From positions 115,000 through 178,999 of the forward strand of contig SVOS01000002.1 in assembly GCA_015066245.1 (NCBI GenBank): a DNA stretch of 64,000 nucleotides. The letters run 5' to 3'. A model generated the notes under the pieces. The model made no database searches and was not told where the DNA came from. It saw only the letters and a list, made by a program, of their open reading frames with translations. The stretch is from Oscillospiraceae bacterium (lineage in GTDB: Bacteria > Bacillota > Clostridia > Oscillospirales > Acutalibacteraceae). Below, piece after piece: positions 18,195 through 26,407 of this stretch; position 1 is the stretch's first letter; every line of letters starts with the position of its first letter. The position numbers and the translations under genes are program-made.

Positions 18195-18565
18195 TGAGCG
18201 GTCTTGAAGATAAGCTTTCGGGGATACTGTCGGACCCTGATGCGGTTGCTAAGCTCAAATCCTTAGGTCAGGCATTGGGCATTGACACAGGTGCATCACA
18301 CACAAGCGAAAAGCCGCAGTCAGCAATGCAGGGTTTTAATCTCCCGTTTATGAACACTTCAGGCGATAATGCCGATATGATGAATACAATGATGCGTCTT
18401 GCACCTTTGCTCTCGGATATGAGCAAAGATGACGAAACCTCTTGTCTTCTTAATGCTTTAAAGCCTTTTTTAAGTGCACACAGACGCCAAAGGCTTGATC
18501 AAGCGGGAAAGATGCTGAAGGTTATGAAGCTTTTGCCTTTGATCAAAGGCTCCGGAATACTGTAG
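18194..18565 (+). CDS. Hypothetical protein, three-gene cluster
   Basis: A 123-residue protein. The N-terminus (GLEDKLSGILSDPDAVAKLK) and the C-terminal helix-rich half (LLNALKPFLSAHRRQRLDQA, followed by KMLKVMKLLPLIKGSGIL) are separated by a Met-, Asn- and Ser-rich linker, residues ~35-70. It starts in the stop of the previous gene and is followed 15 bp later by a membrane-tailed protein. Similar small coupled genes occur in Clostridia, some near sporulation genes; a sporulation role here is a guess only. Confidence 0.72.
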   Translation: MSGLEDKLSGILSDPDAVAKLKSLGQALGIDTGASHTSEKPQSAMQGFNLPFMNTSGDNADMMNTMMRLAPLLSDMSKDDETSCLLNALKPFLSAHRRQRLDQAGKMLKVMKLLPLIKGSGIL

Positions 18566-18580
18566 CAAGGTGGGGATAAT

Positions 18581-18862
18581 GTGGACAGAATGCAGGAAGA
18601 AGCAATGAGGAGAGTCCGCGAAATGCAGTCGGGAAACTCAGCTCAGCAGCAAAATCGCAGAACATCGGACAAAATCGAAAAGCACATAGAATCTCACAAC
18701 GAAAGCGTAGAAAAAGCTGTAGCTGATTCTGAGCAAAAAGACCTTGTGTCAGAACTGTTTAAGGATAAAGAGAAGCTTCTAATATTGCTTCTGATAATGA
18801 TTCTGTCGCAGGAAAGCACCAACACAGAGCTTGTGTTGGCTCTCCTGTACATAATTATATAG
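18581..18862 (+). CDS. Hypothetical protein with C-terminal hydrophobic tail
   Basis: A 93-residue protein starting at GTG 18581 (AAGGTGGGG lies 5-8 bp upstream). Residues 1-60 are charged and Gln-rich, likely helical (RRVREMQSGNSAQQQNRR; DKIEKHIESHNESVEKAV). Residues 65-93 are strongly hydrophobic (KLLILLLIMILSQES and TELVLALLYIII), so it is probably anchored in the membrane by its tail. It is the third member of the coupled unit 17961-18862, and its stop lies 2 bp from the convergent proA stop. Confidence 0.7.
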   Translation: MDRMQEEAMRRVREMQSGNSAQQQNRRTSDKIEKHIESHNESVEKAVADSEQKDLVSELFKDKEKLLILLLIMILSQESTNTELVLALLYIII

Positions 18863-18864
18863 TG

Positions 18865-20109
18865 TCAGCGTACCTGACCGTTGCCTTTTACGATAAACTT
18901 CATGCTTGTAAGCTCGTTGATACCCATAGGGCCTCTTGCATGGAGTTTTTGTGTTGAAATGCCGATTTCAGCACCTAAGCCAAACTCACCGCCGTCGGTA
19001 AATCTTGTAGAAGCATTTACATAAACAGCTGCAGCATCAACAGAGTTGAGAAATTTCTCAGCGTTAGTGTAATTTTCGGTTACGATACATTCGCTATGGC
19101 CTGAAGAGAACTGAGCAATGTGGTTAAGAGCACAGTTTATGCAGTTTACTACCTTAACGGCTAAAATATAGTCAAGATACTCTGTAGCGTAGTCTTCGTC
19201 AGTTGCAGGCTTTACAGAGTCGCCTAAAATTTCAATTGTTTTTTCGCATCCTCTGAGCTCTACGTTCTTTTCGTCAAGCTTTGCCTTGATAAGGGGCAGA
19301 GCTTTGTCTGCGATATTCTTGTGAACAAGGATAGTTTCGATAGCGTTGCATACAGAGGGGCGAGAGGTCTTTGCGTTATAGATAATTTCAGCTGCCATAT
19401 CAACGTCTGCATATTCATCTACATAAACGTGGCAGTTGCCGACACCTGTCTCAATTACAGGTACCTTTGCGTTTTCAACGGTAGCTCTGATAAGACCAGC
19501 ACCGCCTCTGGGAATAAGCACGTCCAGGTAATCGGAAAGTCCCATAAGCTCAATAGAGCTCTGACGGGTTGTGTCCTCAATAAGCTGAACACAGTCTGCG
19601 GGAAGACCTGCAATTTCGATAGCTTTACGCATAACGGTTGCTACTGCCTTGTTGGAGTTGATAGCTTCTTTGCCGCCTCTTAGGATTACGGCATTGCCTG
19701 ACTTGAGGCATAAAACTGCGGAGTCAGCAGTAACGTTGGGACGAGCCTCGTAAATAATACCGATTACACCTAAAGGTACAGTTACCTTTGTCACCTCAAG
19801 ACCGTTCTTGAGCTTGCCGCCTGAAATAATTCTGCCGCAGGGATCGGGAAGAGCGGCTACCTGACGAGCACCATCTGCCATGCCCTTGATGCGTTCGGGA
19901 GAAAGAGCAAGTCTATCTAAAAGTGCGTTTGTAAGACCAGCTTCTTTTCCTGCCGCTAAATCCTTGGCATTTTCTTCTAAAATATAGTCTGTATTTTCAA
20001 TAAGCGCATCAGCGATTGAGTGAAGTGCCTTGTCCTTTAATGCACCTGCAGTTGCAAGTACTCTTGCAACTTCTTTGGATTTTTTGCCCATTGTTTCAAT
20101 TACTGTCAT
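18865..20109 (-). CDS. proA: Glutamate-5-semialdehyde dehydrogenase (gamma-glutamyl phosphate reductase)
   Basis: A 414-residue NADPH-dependent enzyme of proline biosynthesis. ATG 20109 is used, since AAGGAG lies 8 bp upstream; an in-frame TTG two codons earlier is less likely. Signatures include LGVIGIIYEARPNVTADSA, LKSGNAVILRGGKEA, IPRGGAGLI, VPVIETGVGNCHVYVDE, the catalytic-Cys region SRPSVCNAIETILVH, and FTDGGEFGLGAEIGISTQKL with ARGPMGINELTS near the end. It follows proB with a 12-bp gap, so they form a two-gene operon. Confidence 0.96.
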   Translation of the reverse strand: MTVIETMGKKSKEVARVLATAGALKDKALHSIADALIENTDYILEENAKDLAAGKEAGLTNALLDRLALSPERIKGMADGARQVAALPDPCGRIISGGKLKNGLEVTKVTVPLGVIGIIYEARPNVTADSAVLCLKSGNAVILRGGKEAINSNKAVATVMRKAIEIAGLPADCVQLIEDTTRQSSIELMGLSDYLDVLIPRGGAGLIRATVENAKVPVIETGVGNCHVYVDEYADVDMAAEIIYNAKTSRPSVCNAIETILVHKNIADKALPLIKAKLDEKNVELRGCEKTIEILGDSVKPATDEDYATEYLDYILAVKVVNCINCALNHIAQFSSGHSECIVTENYTNAEKFLNSVDAAAVYVNASTRFTDGGEFGLGAEIGISTQKLHARGPMGINELTSMKFIVKGNGQVR

Positions 20110-20121
20110 AATCAATTCTCC

Positions 20122-20904
20122 TTAGTTAGCTTTGAAAAGAGTTCCTATTGTTTCGCCTTCTAAAAGGTCGTAGATACGCATGGGATCATCGCCGCCGATA
20201 ACAGAGCAGTTGATGCCTGCGTCGGTTACATACTTGGCAGCCTGAATTTTGGTAGCCATGCCGCCTGTGCCGCGATTAGAGCCCGAGCCGCCTGCGTGTG
20301 CAATAATCTCGTCGGTGATTTCCTCAACTACGTCGATTTTCTTTGCATCATCATTTTTTCTGGGGTCTTTGTCATAAAGACCGTCGATATCTGTGAGGAT
20401 AATCAGCAAATCTGCATTTACAAGCTTTGCAACAATAGCAGACAGCATATCGTTATCGCCGAAGTTGTTGCCCTGGAGCTCGTCGATAGCCACGGTGTCG
20501 TTTTCGTTAACGATGGGGATAATGTTCATATCCAGAAGGGTGTTGAAGGTGTTGAGAACATTTTCCTTTTTGTGGTCTGAATCTACGGTGTCGCGGGTGA
20601 GGAGCACCTGAGCAACCATGTGGTTATATTCGCCGAAAAGCTTGTCATACATATACATAAGCTCGCACTGACCTAAAGCGGCAAGAGCCTGCTTTTCTCT
20701 GGTGGTGTCGGGGCGTGCAGGAAGACCCAGCTTTCCCATACCTACACCGATAGCACCTGAGGACACGAGGATGATATCTCTGTCCTGATTCTGCAAATCA
20801 GAAAGCACTTTGCACAGTGCCTCAATGCGTCGGTAGTTGATTTTTCCGTTTGAGTATGTAAGTGTAGATGTACCTACCTTAATTACTATTCTGTTTGCTT
20901 TCAC
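20122..20904 (-). CDS. proB: Glutamate 5-kinase
   Basis: A 260-residue amino-acid kinase, the first enzyme of proline synthesis. It starts at GTG 20904 (K-A-N-R-I-V-I-K-V-G-T-S-T-L-T). Motifs: VSSGAIGVGMGKLGL, QVLLTRDTVDS, PIVNENDTVAIDEL, FGDNDMLSAIVAKLVNADLL, LTDIDGLYDKDPRKN and GTGGMATKIQAAKYVTDAGI. It lacks the C-terminal PUA domain of the ~367-residue enterobacterial form, which is common in Firmicutes. Feedback inhibition by proline cannot be judged from sequence. Confidence 0.96.
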   Translation of the reverse strand: MKANRIVIKVGTSTLTYSNGKINYRRIEALCKVLSDLQNQDRDIILVSSGAIGVGMGKLGLPARPDTTREKQALAALGQCELMYMYDKLFGEYNHMVAQVLLTRDTVDSDHKKENVLNTFNTLLDMNIIPIVNENDTVAIDELQGNNFGDNDMLSAIVAKLVNADLLIILTDIDGLYDKDPRKNDDAKKIDVVEEITDEIIAHAGGSGSNRGTGGMATKIQAAKYVTDAGINCSVIGGDDPMRIYDLLEGETIGTLFKAN

Positions 20905-20990
20905 AAAATCACATCTTTTCCCATTTTACAATTATGTTTAGTATAGCACATCTGATACCTTGATGGCAAGCTTTTTTCGCATATATATGA

Positions 20991-21027
20991 AAAGAGCCAC
21001 AGGCTGCTTTCCTTCCTGTGGCTCTTT
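20991..21027 (-). terminator. Intrinsic terminator after dockerin protein gene
   Basis: Perfect 13-bp inverted repeat AAAGAGCCACAGG / CCTGTGGCTCTTT with an 11-base loop and TTTT on the minus strand. It lies between the stop of the dockerin gene (21056) and the proB start (20904). Confidence 0.88.
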
Positions 21028-21055
21028 ATATAAGCAACTCTTTATGAGTTAAAGC

Positions 21056-22417
21056 TTATTCTTCGATTTTTGCAAGGTGTTTCTGGATTGCGGTTGCGTC
21101 TTTGATATTGCGTTTGCCGTCGCGGTTGTAGTCGGAGATATAACGTACAGGAGCATTATCATCGTACTGGAAAGCTTCGATTACATCGTCTTTTCTGAAA
21201 ATTTCAATGCCTGCAAGACATTTCTGCAGATAGGTGGCATCTTTTATGGTATGCTTGCCATCACCGTCGTTATCGCCTAAAAGAGCATCGAAATTTATGT
21301 AATCAAGTGCTTTTTCAATTCCTTTTATATCCATAGTCAGCGCATTGGTGAAATCGTAGATTTCATTTGCTTCGGGGATAAATATGGCATAACCGTAGGT
21401 GAAGGGAATATTTCCTGAGAAGTCAAAGAGAAGATTGTCGCCTATAAGGTCGGCAACAGGCATTGAGTAGCCGTAGTTTGTGCGGAGATTAATAAGTACA
21501 TAATCGGGAGTGCTTGCATTGGCATCTTCGTAATGGTAGTAACGCTCGGAATAGCTTGTTACTTCTGCAATTGCATCCTGGATGAGTTCTTCATTTACCA
21601 TAGGTATTATGATTTCTTCGTAATCATATTGGTTGTAGGGGTCGTAAGGATTTTTGTATTCACCCTTTGCCATTTGGGCAAGGTCTGTGTCGGAGATATA
21701 GTCGTTTTCGTAGGCTTTAAGAGCGGAGATTAATTCACCATCGGGTGTAAGCACAAAAAGACCTGTGGGATTGTCTTCAGGGCCGTTGGGTGTACTGTAG
21801 GTGAAGCGGTAGTTTCCGATAATTTGCTGAGAATTCATACACGGTTCGTCATAGCCACCGTTGATATCAGCACGGAAAACAGCGTATCCGTTAATTTCTC
21901 CAAAGATATAGTAGTCGATGTGAGTGCCTTCTTCATAAGTGTAATTTATATGCTTTTTGTAGGCATCTGCACATTTCTTTGTAAGGCTGTCAAGCTCTGT
22001 GGCAGTAATATAAGGGAATTCGTTTAATACTGAAAGGTCGGTAACGATACCTTTGTTTACGGCATCTTCAATGGTAAGTATATTGCCGTCTAAGTAAACA
22101 TAAACTCCTAAGTCATAAGGAAGGTGCGTGTAAGCTGACTCAATACACCAATCTCCTGTTACTCTTTTTATATCAGTGTCACTTACTCCTATCCAGCCAT
22201 CAGCCGCAAATAAGGTGTAGTCAGAGGTTTCTTTGGTGTAAGTGATATGTACTTCGTTTGTCTTGCCCGGCACCAGCGGAATGTCATATTTGTAATAATT
22301 AAAAAAATCCGCCTTGAGGTTGTGACTGTTGTTATCAAGTGCAAAAGCTGTAACAGATGTGCCGATAATTATAATAATAGATAATATTACAGAAAAAGTT
22401 TGTTTAAAAGCTTTCAT
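21056..22417 (-). CDS. Secreted dockerin type I protein with repeated sandwich-like modules
   Basis: A 453-residue exported protein. The N-terminal signal peptide has a basic start, FSVILSIIIIIGTSVTAFA, and probable cleavage after A-F-A. The middle contains at least three related segments of ~100 residues, each with a pattern like GVYVYLDGNILTIEDAVNKG, GLFVLTPDGELISALKAYEN and YAIFIPEANEIYDFTNALTM. A linker-free C-terminus carries a type I dockerin pair: DNDGDGKHTIKDATYLQKCL and DYNRDGKRNIKDATAIQKHL, each a Ca2+-binding loop plus helix. It is paralogous to the protein at 46803, which has the same modules and a shared 5' leader. The function of the modules is not known; attachment to a cohesin on a scaffold or surface is inferred. 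Confidence 0.87.
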   Translation of the reverse strand: MKAFKQTFSVILSIIIIIGTSVTAFALDNNSHNLKADFFNYYKYDIPLVPGKTNEVHITYTKETSDYTLFAADGWIGVSDTDIKRVTGDWCIESAYTHLPYDLGVYVYLDGNILTIEDAVNKGIVTDLSVLNEFPYITATELDSLTKKCADAYKKHINYTYEEGTHIDYYIFGEINGYAVFRADINGGYDEPCMNSQQIIGNYRFTYSTPNGPEDNPTGLFVLTPDGELISALKAYENDYISDTDLAQMAKGEYKNPYDPYNQYDYEEIIIPMVNEELIQDAIAEVTSYSERYYHYEDANASTPDYVLINLRTNYGYSMPVADLIGDNLLFDFSGNIPFTYGYAIFIPEANEIYDFTNALTMDIKGIEKALDYINFDALLGDNDGDGKHTIKDATYLQKCLAGIEIFRKDDVIEAFQYDDNAPVRYISDYNRDGKRNIKDATAIQKHLAKIEE

Positions 22418-22437
22418 ATTAATTCCCCCATATAATT

Positions 22438-22481
22438 GGTTTTTCGCTTATTAGACGCAGAAAATCTCGAAAACTCTCACC
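22438..22481 (-). promoter_or_regulatory. Conserved 5' leader element of dockerin gene (copy 1)
   Basis: On the minus strand, directly downstream of the -10, runs GTGAGAGTTTTCG, then a degenerate hairpin, then CGTCTAATAAGCGAAAAACC. Nearly the same sequence, in the same position relative to the promoter, leads the paralogous gene at 46803. It covers about +1 to +43 of the transcript, ahead of the ribosome site (GGGGGA). Confidence 0.6.
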
Positions 22482-22484
22482 ATA

Positions 22485-22513
22485 ATTTTATATTTTTTAA
22501 AGAAATTCTGCAA
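22485..22513 (-). promoter_or_regulatory. Promoter of dockerin gene (minus strand)
   Basis: On the minus strand TTGCAG and TAAAAT are separated by 17 bp. The predicted start falls at the conserved leader element. Confidence 0.6.
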
Positions 22514-22594
22514 TTCTGTATTTTTCACAAAATCAAGGAGTTTGTTTTGGCAGAAATGCATATTATTTCAATGGCTGTATTTTGCTTTAAAACA

Positions 22595-22623
22595 TTTACA
22601 AAAAGTATTATTTAGGGTATAAT
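22595..22623 (+). promoter_or_regulatory. Sigma-A-type promoter of hflX
   Basis: TTTACA and TATAAT with a 17-bp spacer, 33 bp upstream of the hflX start. Confidence 0.8.
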
Positions 22624-22655
22624 TAATTATATATTGTTATTTTTCGGAGGGTTTT

Positions 22656-23909
22656 ATGGAGCTTATCAGCACCGAGGAAAAAATTACAAGAGCACTACTT
22701 GTCAGTGTGGATACAGGAGATTATGATGCCGAAAGTTCATTATCTGAGCTTTTTGAGCTTGCTGAGAGCTCGGGCGCCGAGGCAGTGGCAAGCATTACCC
22801 AGAAGCTACAGAAGCCTGATACGGCTACTTGCGTAGGCAGCGGTAAACTTGAGGAAATCAAGGAGTATTGCGAGAATAACGACATTGACCTGATTATTTT
22901 TGATATGGAGCTTTCGCCTACTCAGATAAGAAATATCGAGCACGAGACCGACGTGAGAGTAATTGACCGTACTATGCTTATTCTTGATATTTTTGCAATC
23001 CGTGCAAGAAGCAGAGAGGGAAAGCTTCAGGTTGAGCTTGCTCAGCTTAAGTATATGCTGCCCCGTCTTACGGGTAAGGGTATAGAGCTTTCTCGTCTTG
23101 GCGGCGGTATTGGTACCCGAGGCCCCGGTGAAACTAAGCTTGAGACCGACCGACGTCACATCAGACGCAAGATGGAAACCCTTAAGGAGCAGCTCAAGGA
23201 TGTTGAGCATCATCGTGAGCAACTGAGAAAACGCAGGGATAAAGACGGAGTTATCACTGTTGCTATAGTGGGATATACAAATGCGGGCAAGTCAACTTTG
23301 ATGAATTATCTTACAGAGGCAGGAGTACTTGCAGAGGACAAGCTTTTTGCAACCCTTGACCCTACGTCCCGTGCACTCAAGCTTCCCAACGGTGTTTCGG
23401 TTATGCTTATTGACACCGTAGGCTTTGTAAGAAGACTTCCTCATCATCTTGTAGAGGCGTTCAAGTCGACTCTGGAGGAAGCCGCTCAGGCGGACATCAT
23501 CCTGAATGTATGCGATGCAAGCTCAGAAGAAGCAAGGCTTCACCTTGAAGTTACCAAGGATTTGCTCACAGAGCTTGGTTGTAAGGATACACCTATTATC
23601 TCCGTACTCAACAAATGCGATATTGATGATACTTTAGGACTTCACTCTGAATCCCGAGAGTATGTCCGCATCAGCGCCAAAACCGGCGAAGGTATGGAGA
23701 AGTTGCTGGCCGCCATTGAGGATAATCTTCCTGTAAGAGTAAAGAGGGTAAAGCTTCTTTTGCCTTTTGATAAAGGGGGACTTGCATCCGAAATCCGCAG
23801 AAGCTGTACCTTGATTTCTGAAGAATACACAGCAGACGGTATCGAGGTTGTGGCTATTGTTGACGAGCAGTTCTGGCATAAGGTACGAGATTACGCACAG
23901 GAGGACTAA
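22656..23909 (+). CDS. hflX: Ribosome-associated GTPase HflX
   Basis: A 417-residue OBG-HflX family GTPase that splits stalled or hibernating ribosomes. The N-terminal domain has ESSGAEAVASITQKLQKPD, VGSGKLEEIKEYCE and MELSPTQIRNIEHET followed by DRTMLILDIFAIRARSREG. The glycine-rich linker LGGGIGTRGPGETKLETDRR precedes the G domain: G1 IVGYTNAGKSTLMNYL, G2 near FATLDPTSRAL, G3 LIDTVGFVRRLPHHLVEAF and G4 SVLNKCDID. The ATG follows TCGGAGGG. It has its own promoter and is followed one base later by the DUF951 gene. Confidence 0.95.
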   Translation: MELISTEEKITRALLVSVDTGDYDAESSLSELFELAESSGAEAVASITQKLQKPDTATCVGSGKLEEIKEYCENNDIDLIIFDMELSPTQIRNIEHETDVRVIDRTMLILDIFAIRARSREGKLQVELAQLKYMLPRLTGKGIELSRLGGGIGTRGPGETKLETDRRHIRRKMETLKEQLKDVEHHREQLRKRRDKDGVITVAIVGYTNAGKSTLMNYLTEAGVLAEDKLFATLDPTSRALKLPNGVSVMLIDTVGFVRRLPHHLVEAFKSTLEEAAQADIILNVCDASSEEARLHLEVTKDLLTELGCKDTPIISVLNKCDIDDTLGLHSESREYVRISAKTGEGMEKLLAAIEDNLPVRVKRVKLLLPFDKGGLASEIRRSCTLISEEYTADGIEVVAIVDEQFWHKVRDYAQED

Positions 23910-23910
23910 G

Positions 23911-24087
23911 ATGGATATTAAAGTCGGTGATGTTCTGCAGATGAAAAAGCCTCATCCCTGCGGAAGTAATCTCTTTGAAGTTACAAGAATCGGTGCGGAT
24001 TTTAAAATAGTCTGTAAAGGTTGCGGTCATGAGGTGTATCTGCCAAGAGTAAAGGTAGAGAAAAATATCAAGAAGATAATTAAGTAA
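23911..24087 (+). CDS. DUF951 domain-containing protein
   Basis: A 58-residue protein, MDIKVGDVLQMKKPHPCGSN..., with a C-terminal CKGCGHEVYLPRVKVEK. The MKKPHPCG and C-x-x-C-G-H motifs define DUF951 (YyaB-like), a small Firmicute family of unknown function, possibly an OB-like or zinc-binding fold. The ATG at 23911 is chosen because CAGGAGGAC precedes it and because the upstream in-frame extension overlaps hflX. In other Firmicutes it is found near ychF and rpsF. Here it is cotranscribed with hflX. Confidence 0.9.
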   Translation: MDIKVGDVLQMKKPHPCGSNLFEVTRIGADFKIVCKGCGHEVYLPRVKVEKNIKKIIK

Positions 24088-24196
24088 TAATCAAATATAG
24101 GTTTTGCAATATGAGTGTTAGCAACATTCGCATTAATCTTTAACCCCGCCGTTCATTATAGGTTAAATTTATAGCCAACCTGTCAAAAGGCGGAAT

Positions 24197-24300
24197 AGCC
24201 CACCCGTGGCTAACGGGCGAAATAGCCCATCCGTGGCTAACGGGCGGAAACGCCCATCCGTGGCTAACGGGCGAATAGCCCTCGGGTGGCTAACCCGGAA
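24197..24300 (+). repeat. Four tandem hairpin-forming repeats upstream of prfA
   Basis: Four ~26-bp units each contain a 5-bp inverted repeat around the constant loop GGCTA, with GCCC at the start of the unit. Arms are CCCGT/ACGGG in unit 1, TCCGT/ACGGG in units 2 and 3, and CGGGT/ACCCG in unit 4. In unit 4 both arms have changed and pairing is kept. Units end GCGAAATA, GCGGAAAC, GCGAATA and GGAAGG; the last supplies the prfA ribosome site. Confidence 0.85.
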
Positions 24301-24309
24301 GGTGATATT

Positions 24310-25377
24310 TTGTTTGATAAAATAAGTGTTTTTGAAAAAAGGGCTGAGGAGCTAGGCAGAGAGCTTTGTATGCCCGAAGTAGCCGCAGACGGTGAAAAAT
24401 TAAAGAAAATAATGATAGAGCTTAAGTCCATTGAGCCTATTGTAGAAGCTTATAAAAGTCTTAAAAATGCAAGAGAAACCGAGCAGGACGCCTTGGAGCT
24501 TTTAAATACGCCCAACCTGGACCCCGAGCTTAAGAGTCTTGCACAAGCAGAGCTTGACGAAAGCAAAGCCGAGGCAGAAAGGCTTGAGCAGGAGCTAAAA
24601 ATCTTGCTTGTGCCCAAAGACCCCAACGACGACAAAAATGTTATTGTGGAAATCCGTGCAGGTGCAGGCGGTGAAGAAGCCGCTCTCTTTGCGGGAGTGC
24701 TTTACAGAATGTACTCCATGTATGGCGAAAGCATGGGATATACCCATGATATCATTTATGAAAACGCCACAGAGCTTGGCGGATATAAGGAAATTTCATT
24801 TATGATCGAGGGTTTGGGTGCATTTTCAAGGCTTAAATACGAGCGTGGAGTTCATCGTGTTCAGCGAGTACCCGAAACCGAGTCGGGCGGCAGAATCCAC
24901 ACATCCACAGTTACTGTTGCGGTGCTTCCCGAAGCTGACGATGTTGAGCTTGAGATTAACCCCAATGACCTTAAGATTGATACTTTCCGCTCCTCAGGTG
25001 CAGGCGGTCAGCACATCAACAAAACCTCAAGTGCTATTCGTATCACCCATATTCCTACGGGCACTGTTGTTGAGTGTCAGGATGAGCGAAGTCAGTACAA
25101 AAATAAGGATAAGGCGCTTAAGGTACTTAAGAGCCGACTTTTGCAGGAAAAGCAGGAAGAACAGGCAGGCTCTATTGCCGCCGAGCGAAAAAGCCAGGTT
25201 GGCACAGGCGACAGAAGCGAGCGAATCCGCACCTATAACTATCACGAAAACCGAGTAACAGACCATAGAATCGGTCTTACCATATACAAACTGTCTGAGG
25301 TATTAAGCGGCAGCTTAGACCAGCTCATAGACCCCTTGGTAGCCGCAGACAGAGCAGAAAGAATGGAAAATGCATAA
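24310..25377 (+). CDS. prfA: Peptide chain release factor 1
   Basis: A 355-residue class I release factor that reads UAA and UAG. I choose TTG 24310 (FDKISVFEKRAEEL follows), because GGAAGGTGA lies 6 bp upstream and because this matches the usual M-F-D-K start; an in-frame GTG at 24286 lies inside the repeat. RF1 signatures: domain-4 region RAGAGGEEAALFAGVLYRMY, the PxT-type codon-recognition region VQRVPETESGGRIHTST, and the catalytic GGQ in SSGAGGQHINKTSSAIRIT. A prmC methyltransferase gene, a frequent neighbour that modifies the GGQ glutamine, is not adjacent here. Confidence 0.95.
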   Translation: MFDKISVFEKRAEELGRELCMPEVAADGEKLKKIMIELKSIEPIVEAYKSLKNARETEQDALELLNTPNLDPELKSLAQAELDESKAEAERLEQELKILLVPKDPNDDKNVIVEIRAGAGGEEAALFAGVLYRMYSMYGESMGYTHDIIYENATELGGYKEISFMIEGLGAFSRLKYERGVHRVQRVPETESGGRIHTSTVTVAVLPEADDVELEINPNDLKIDTFRSSGAGGQHINKTSSAIRITHIPTGTVVECQDERSQYKNKDKALKVLKSRLLQEKQEEQAGSIAAERKSQVGTGDRSERIRTYNYHENRVTDHRIGLTIYKLSEVLSGSLDQLIDPLVAADRAERMENA

Positions 25378-25378
25378 G

Positions 25379-26407
25379 ATGAATACACTTATATTGAGTA
25401 CAAGTGAAGAAGATATAAACCTTGCCGCATCTTTTATCAAAGAGGGTGGTGTGGTTGGTATGCCCACAGAGACGGTTTACGGACTTGCAGCAAATGCCCT
25501 TGACGAAAATGCTGTCAGAAGGATTTTTGAGGCAAAGGGCAGACCTTCCGACAATCCTCTCATTGTACATATAGCAGAATTTGATGACATCGAAAGATAC
25601 GGACTTGTAAGTGAGGTGCCTGAGGTTGCAAAGCTTTTGGCAGACAAGTTCTGGCCCGGACCTCTCACTATAATTATGCCCAAGTCAGATAAAGTCCCCG
25701 AGATTACCACAGGCGGACTTGATACCGTGGCGGTGAGGCTTCCCTCAGACAAAAATGCTCAGCGACTTATCAGAGCATCGGGCTGTCCTTTGGCGGCTCC
25801 ATCGGCTAATATTTCGGGCAGTCCCAGTCCTACTACCGCAAATCATGTTTACAGTGACATGAGTGGCAAGATTTCTGCCGTGATTGACGGCGGCGAGTGT
25901 AGAGTAGGACTTGAGAGCACAGTTGTCAGTGTTAAGGATGATGTTGTTACAGTGCTGAGACCCGGCGGCGTAACTGTTGAGGACCTTGAGGCTGTTTATG
26001 ATAAGGTTGAAGTCTGCGATGCGGTTTTAAACAAGCTCAAAGAGGGCGAAACCGCCCTTAGTCCCGGTATGAAGTATAAGCACTACTCTCCCAATGCAAG
26101 GGTTATCCTTGTTAAGGGCGGTGACAAGGCTTATTATGATTTTATCAATAAGCAAAATAAAGAGGACACCATCACTCTTTGTTACAAAGAAGATGAGGAT
26201 TTTGTACGGATTCCTGCCATTCTTATGGGCAGTAAAGCGGATTTAGAGGCACAGGCACACAATCTTTTTGCTGATTTAAGGCTTATTGACGCCTGCGAAA
26301 ATGTAAAAACCGCTTATGTCCGTTGTCCCGGCACAGAGGGTATAGGTATGGCAGTTTTAAACCGACTTATCCGTGCCGCAGGCTTTGAGGTGATTGACCT
26401 TGACTAA
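25379..26407 (+). CDS. L-threonylcarbamoyladenylate synthase (Sua5/YwlC type)
   Basis: A 342-residue enzyme making threonylcarbamoyl-AMP for the t6A37 modification of ANN-decoding tRNAs. The YrdC domain has GGVVGMPTETVYGLAANALDE, FEAKGRPSDNPLIVHIAEFD, FWPGPLTIIMPKSD, VAVRLPSDKNAQRLI and PLAAPSANISGSPSPTTANHV. Residues ~205-342 form the extra Sua5 domain (LSPGMKYKHYSPNARVILV). ATG 25379 follows the prfA stop by one base; an overlapping ATG at 25370 is possible. Confidence 0.94.
   Translation: MNTLILSTSEEDINLAASFIKEGGVVGMPTETVYGLAANALDENAVRRIFEAKGRPSDNPLIVHIAEFDDIERYGLVSEVPEVAKLLADKFWPGPLTIIMPKSDKVPEITTGGLDTVAVRLPSDKNAQRLIRASGCPLAAPSANISGSPSPTTANHVYSDMSGKISAVIDGGECRVGLESTVVSVKDDVVTVLRPGGVTVEDLEAVYDKVEVCDAVLNKLKEGETALSPGMKYKHYSPNARVILVKGGDKAYYDFINKQNKEDTITLCYKEDEDFVRIPAILMGSKADLEAQAHNLFADLRLIDACENVKTAYVRCPGTEGIGMAVLNRLIRAAGFEVIDLD

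Noticed and set aside
20905-20990. A promoter for proB with a proline-responsive leader
   Set aside because: The sequence between the hairpin and proB shows no T-box stem, specifier loop or clear structure beyond the terminator of the upstream gene.
24197-24300. A short CRISPR array
   Set aside because: The units are contiguous with no unique spacers, only ~26 bp long, and show hairpin compensation. No cas genes are nearby.
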